DNA of 64,000 nucleotides from Anadara kagoshimensis. Its lineage: Eukaryota; Mollusca; Bivalvia; Arcoida; Arcidae. Location: positions 41,976,843-42,040,842 of the forward strand of contig CM037867.1 in NCBI GenBank assembly GCA_021292105.1, written 5' to 3'. Under the pieces are notes generated by a model that was given only the letters and a program-made list of their open reading frames with translations, was not told the DNA's origin and searched no databases. Position 1 is the first letter of the stretch. Each line of letters starts with the position of its first letter. A program made the position numbers and the translations under genes. Below are positions 23,501 through 29,500 of the stretch, in pieces.

Positions 23501-26500
23501 AATACTAACAATGTGAAATCCGAGATGTTTACACTCTTTGTCTCCAAAGCATTTACCAAGATTTGTGCAGTCATAACCAATATATCAGCACTAATAAACA
23601 AAAGAAAATATAAAATACAGTCAAACATATCTATAAAGACAATCCAAGGGAACCAGTAAAAGTGGCCTTTATGAGCAGATAGCCTTTATATACAGGTTCA
23701 AATTATAGGAATAAGGAACAATTAGGATACAATTCTACTGGCCGTTATAGACAGATAGTCCTTATGTCGAGGTGGCCTTTAAGACAGGTTGGACTGTATT
23801 TATAAAAGTGTTGGAAATTGTTGGATAACCAGAGTTAAAAAGATGTAGATAATCAAGGGTATTTTAACAGAATTTTTCGATGACTTAATGGTCAAGTAAA
23901 TATTGATTACAATGATTATAATCATCTAATATTTTCTACATAATTTATGCTACTTAAAGCAAACTCGTTTATTTTTTCGACTTAAATTTTACAATTGCAA
24001 ATCGCAATAACAATGTATCATTGAAAACAAAATTTACGAAAAAAGTTAATAACTCAGGATTTTCAGTTTAAATCAGAAAAAAATATCCACATAAATTTGA
24101 TTTAGTACTAGCTACTTTGATTTGTGTGGGCCAGCTGGCATGATACAAATTTAATATATAAAAATATATCTTAAGAATTTTTTATGTAAACGGCATATAA
24201 TCCAAATTTAATATATAAAAATATATCTTAAAAATTATTTATGGAAACGACATATAATAAAAATTTAATATATAAAAATATATGTTAAAATTTATTTATG
24301 GAAACGGTATATATGTGTTGGTTATTTTTTTATTGTTTGGTAGAAAATGGCACCAATTTTTTCTATTGACCACTTCTCTTTTCTATTTCTGATTGTCGAT
24401 CTTGTGGTACATTTGTTAACATTCTATGGTAGAGCTTGTTTCTGTGTCGAGAACTTTATACAGCAAGTTATAGATTGTTTTCGCAGGATATTGCTACAAA
24501 TTGACCGTTGATGTGTTTGAAAGTCCATAGTTACTTTTTAATTACGGTTACGTATTTGGCGGGTGTAGCTAGCTAAAATGAGAAAATTGTCTTTCCAAAG
24601 CACCCGATCTAGTTTCCGTGGTAGAGGTGTATGTGCTAAATTTGATTTTCCAGTTTACAAATTTTTGCTTTGTTGTTAAATTGTTATTTGGACATGGATT
24701 GGTATGTTTGTTTTTTTATTAAAATGAAGCGTTTAACATCTCAGTAGTCGAAGCGTGTTTCCTTTTTCTTATTACTCAATTTAAAAAATTCTTCCTAGTG
24801 ATGCAAAAGTAAAACTGGTTTAGTAATATTTAATAACTTTATCTATATCTTTTTAATTCATTAATTGTTAAACCATTACAAACATTATTCATATCGTTTC
24901 TTACTTTTTAAGCGATAAGGGCACAGTATCTATGTGTTCTCTTTTCTGAGTATCCCCTGTGATTTCCTTCACCTTATGATTCAAATATTTTCTAATCTGT
25001 CTACATTGCTGATTTGCTAATGCAGTTTTGTCAACAAGGAATGCCACTTTTCCCTTGTCCCCATTTTTGTCAAAATGATTCTGAAACAAATAGCGTGCAG
25101 TAATTAACGTGTTAAGCGTTTAACTATGCGTAAAATATCACGTGACATTTCCTTATGTCTGTTTTCCTTCTTTCTTGTCTTTACAAACATTTTTTGTTTT
25201 GCATTCAATATTTTATTGACTGTTAACAACGTTTTTTTCATCGTGATGTTTATTTTGTTGTATAAGATGATTTAAAATTTCATTTTAGTTATGGTAAAAA
25301 TACAAGAAAATTTTGTATAGTATAGTTATGCTGTTTAATACTATTTATTTATCATTATGCTACTAGCCGTGTGCGAGTGAACTATAACATTTCTATATTA
25401 TTTGGTCAGGAATGGAATATTTTTTATTAAGCACAGTCCCAATGTAAGATTGTCATAACCATAGCAAGAAGTTTCACACCGTGAGATATCACAACAGACC
25501 CCACCCCCCGAATCTATCGCAGTCCATTATAAAAGCGGCAGAATATTGATCATCATAACATCAAATACAGGTTGTCGCCAATCTTACAAAATAAAACGCG
25601 CAAGGTCAGACTAGTCAGTGACCGCCAAACGTGTGAAATTGGCAAAGAAAATAATTAGTCGCATATGCAAGCAGCCCCTGCATAAGATATTGGCGTCGCC
25701 TCTATGTGAGTATCGGGTATGTCGTGATCTTAAATGAAATTTCAGCAACCGATTGCAACACACTAGTCGATCAAAAGTGCCGACAAGTTGGCGTGTCGTC
25801 TGTATTGGGTTATGGACGTGCTTTAGACGTACGCCTCTATCTTGACACCGCAACGTTACAATCAATCTTAGCTTTTGTGTATTACATAAAAGAATATTTA
25901 TTGTATACTGTATTCAGTTATTTGTCAAATGCATTCATTACCTAAGCAGTGCAAAAACGTTAAACACGTGAACTTCCACCAGGGATTATTGAAAAGATTA
26001 TTGTATGTACATATGTTAGGATAGTTAACATCCATGTATTTGCGAAAGAATATTTTTTATTATCCATGCAATTCGAACACTATAAATTTTAACAAAGAAT
26101 ATATAATAATAAAAAATAAAAATATTTATTCATTTTCGAAAACAAATCCAAAAAAAAAAAACTTTGAATCTGACAAATTGGGTTAAACACGTGGACTTCT
26201 ACCAGGAAAGAGAGGCCGATTATTGTAAAGATTATTGTAACCTATATGATAATTTTTATGTTTTCTTTACCTGGATAATTCTTATTGCAACATGTGTTTT
26301 TCCGCTACCAGTAGGGGCAACAATTAAATCATTCTTCCCCTGAATTGCAGACTCTGCTAATTCATGTTGATAGTCCCTCAAAGTTAATTCTAAATTAAAA
26401 AAGAAATAAATTCCTGAAAATAATATCTTAACTATAGTCAATACAATAAGGAAATCAACAAAAAAAGACCATCTGTACAACGAATGATCGAGTTCTAGAC

Positions 26501-29500
26501 TTTAGATAGGCATTGGATTTTAGGCCTCAGAGTAAAGGCGTAATTCAATATATATGTCATACAAAAGTGCATGTAAGGAACTATTCATGTGTTAAACTTA
26601 ATTATCAAGTTTTTGTTTCACTTTTGCTTTTGTGACAGCGATTTAACCATGCACTGCGTTTGTAGCCTTTTATATTTTAATATAGCAGGTAAACTTTAAT
26701 TAGAGTTATGTTTATTATGAGGATTATTTTCAAGTTTGAGATGTTCATATGAACAGAACATCGATTGTAAAACATGGGGATCCCCTAAAAGTATCTCAGT
26801 AAGATAAATCAAAAACATAAATTTAAACCCATGTCAAAATCACAAAGCAAAGTATTTTTTTCAACTTGCAAAAAAAACATAACATGTGAATATCCACCAT
26901 GAAAGCGATGTCAGGTGTAATAACCTCCTGTGACGCTAGCTGTGTTTACACGCCACGTGTTTACTCTCTTCACAACATCATTTACTCCAATGATCATCTA
27001 AAGGCAGGAATGTTATCATCATGGCCCTAATCAGTGTTGTTTTTGTATTAGTTTTTTATTTGTCGTCTTATTTACTTTTTTGTGTTGCAAAGAATATAAC
27101 ACTGACAGAACATTTTGTTTCCCTTAAAATTCTACAGTATCTATATCATTCAGTATTTGTTTGTATTGAACTATGTAAGAAAAAACAGCTGGTAACTGAA
27201 AATTAGGCAGAAGTATCCTAATAAAACACAATGCTATTAATCAATGGTTACCAACAAAATAATACATAAATATACTATTGTCTAATTTTGCTGCTAGTTA
27301 AAATTTGAAACTTCTTAAAAACTAAAGTATACTCCCTCATGCAAAGTATTTCCTTAGCTGATTTTATTAATATATATTTTGGTCCTTTGGGTTTCTTTTC
27401 AACATCTTGGAAAAAAGGTTTTGGTTGTATGGTTTTGGTACAAGTACTATTGATGAAGAATTGTATTCCGAAACGACCGTCTAGTGCTGTAAAATTAAAA
27501 CTGGTATAATATGTAACATATATGTTTAACTGTGTCATGCAAGCATAATACCTTGTTTGATTTCATTGCTAGAATCTATTTTCTGAAGTTTTCTCGGCAT
27601 ATCTTCGTTTGTATCGCAAATATCTTCATTCATTGATATCTCGTCATTTCTATCGTATTGCATTCCTATAATTTATATAAACAGGTTAAAATGGATCCAA
27701 TATTAAAAGGTTTATATTTACACTTTTATGAAAATGCAATCCAAGACCATGTAGGTTTTTCCTATCCGTATATTAATTTGTTAGAGCTTAAAACATCTCA
27801 GATCGCTGTCTTTATCAGCATTGGTTACTAGGATTAGTATTGGATAGAAGAGTGCAAATAATTTATTTATTTGTATATTGAAAACATAGTAAAATATAAA
27901 CAAGCGGGTTTATCAAGGCCCTCAAAAAGTATTATGGCCGTCAACACAGAATTGTTGATAAGTTAGATGTCTCTGTGTCCAGAATTACCCATTGTTCCAT
28001 GTTCCTTTCAAACAATTTTGATTACACACGTGACGGGTGTAGATAGCTAAACATGGGGTGCTTACCCTTCCGGAGCACCCGCCCCCACTTCCCGTGTGGA
28101 AGTTCACGTCTCTAACCTAGCTTGTCAGTTCTAAAGTTTTTACTTTGCTTCTAGATTGTGATTCGGACATGGATTAGTATGTTTGTTTTTGATTTAAACT
28201 TAAAAAATCTCAGATCGCTGCCTTAATCAGCATTGGTTACTAGGAGCGAGTGGTGAATAATTAGATTGAAAAGTGCAAATACTTTATTTATTTTGAAAAC
28301 ATAGTAAAACATAAACAAGTAGGTTTATCAAGGCCCTCAAAGTTTTATGGTCGTCAACACAGTATTGTTGATAAGTTTGCTGTCTCTGTGTCCAGAATTG
28401 CGCTGGATATATTTGACGTTCCATAGTTCCATGTTCTTTTCACACAATTTTGATTACACACGTGGCGGGTGTAGCTAAACAGGAGGCGCCTACCCTTTTG
28501 AATCATCCGGTCTTACTTTCCTGGTAGAAGTTTACTTGTCTAACCTAACTTGTCAGTTCCAAAGTTTTTACTTTGTTTCTGGATTTGGATTCGGACATGG
28601 ATTAGAAAATTACTCACCTATTCCACTATCGTATTTATCCTCTGACATTGTTCTTCTTCTTTTATAACTTTGTATTTTTTGACTGGTATCCTCATCTAAT
28701 TTATTTTAAGTAAAAAAAATACACAAATATCATGTTATGAAATTTCTTTATTGAAGGAAAGAAAAGTAAATTGTTGATGTAATTAAACGCATGAAAAAAA
28801 TGACAATAGCTTGTCAAGACAAAAATAATCATTAAAATTGTCTGATAGGCGATGGACAATGGATATACTGATACACTTATGCTTAATATATGGTACAAGT
28901 AATTTCTTATCAGCTATCACAAACATCCACTTTTAACGTAAAGAGAAAAACATTTGTACGACATACAAAAAGTTGTTGTGTTGACTTTCAAAATTCCATG
29001 TTCCTTTCATTCCTAATTTTGGTTACACTCGTGGCTGATGTAGCTAGCTAAACAGAAGGTTCTGACCCTTCCTGTGCACCCAGCTCACTTCCTTGATGGC
29101 AGTTCATATGTTTACCCTAAATTCCCAGCTTCTAACTTTTTACTTTGATTTTGGGATTTTGGTTTGGACATGAACTTGTGTGTTTGATTTTGATTTTAGC
29201 AAGTATTTTTGCAATTTTTTTTTATTATCAATTTTTATATTTTTCAATTTCAAACAAATATATTCTAAACACAATACTCATATTTTAAAATGTAACATTG
29301 GTTAGTTTAAAAGTAATAACTACACCTTAATGTTCACATTTTCCGGTTGTGTTCAAAGCTGAATTTTGATTACAGCTGTCAAAAAGTTTAATTAATATCA
29401 AAATATCACTTTAGTTATAAGATGTACAATCCTGGTCCAAACACTTGCCCGATAATACCACATAATCGCCCAACATACTAGAAAACACAACCCCTATCTA

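Noticed and set aside
27275-27538. Open frame with acceptor-like TTTTACAG, considered as an RLR exon
   Set aside because: Phases of 27552 and 26389 join directly and the segment matches a repeat at 46138, so it is more likely repeat DNA.
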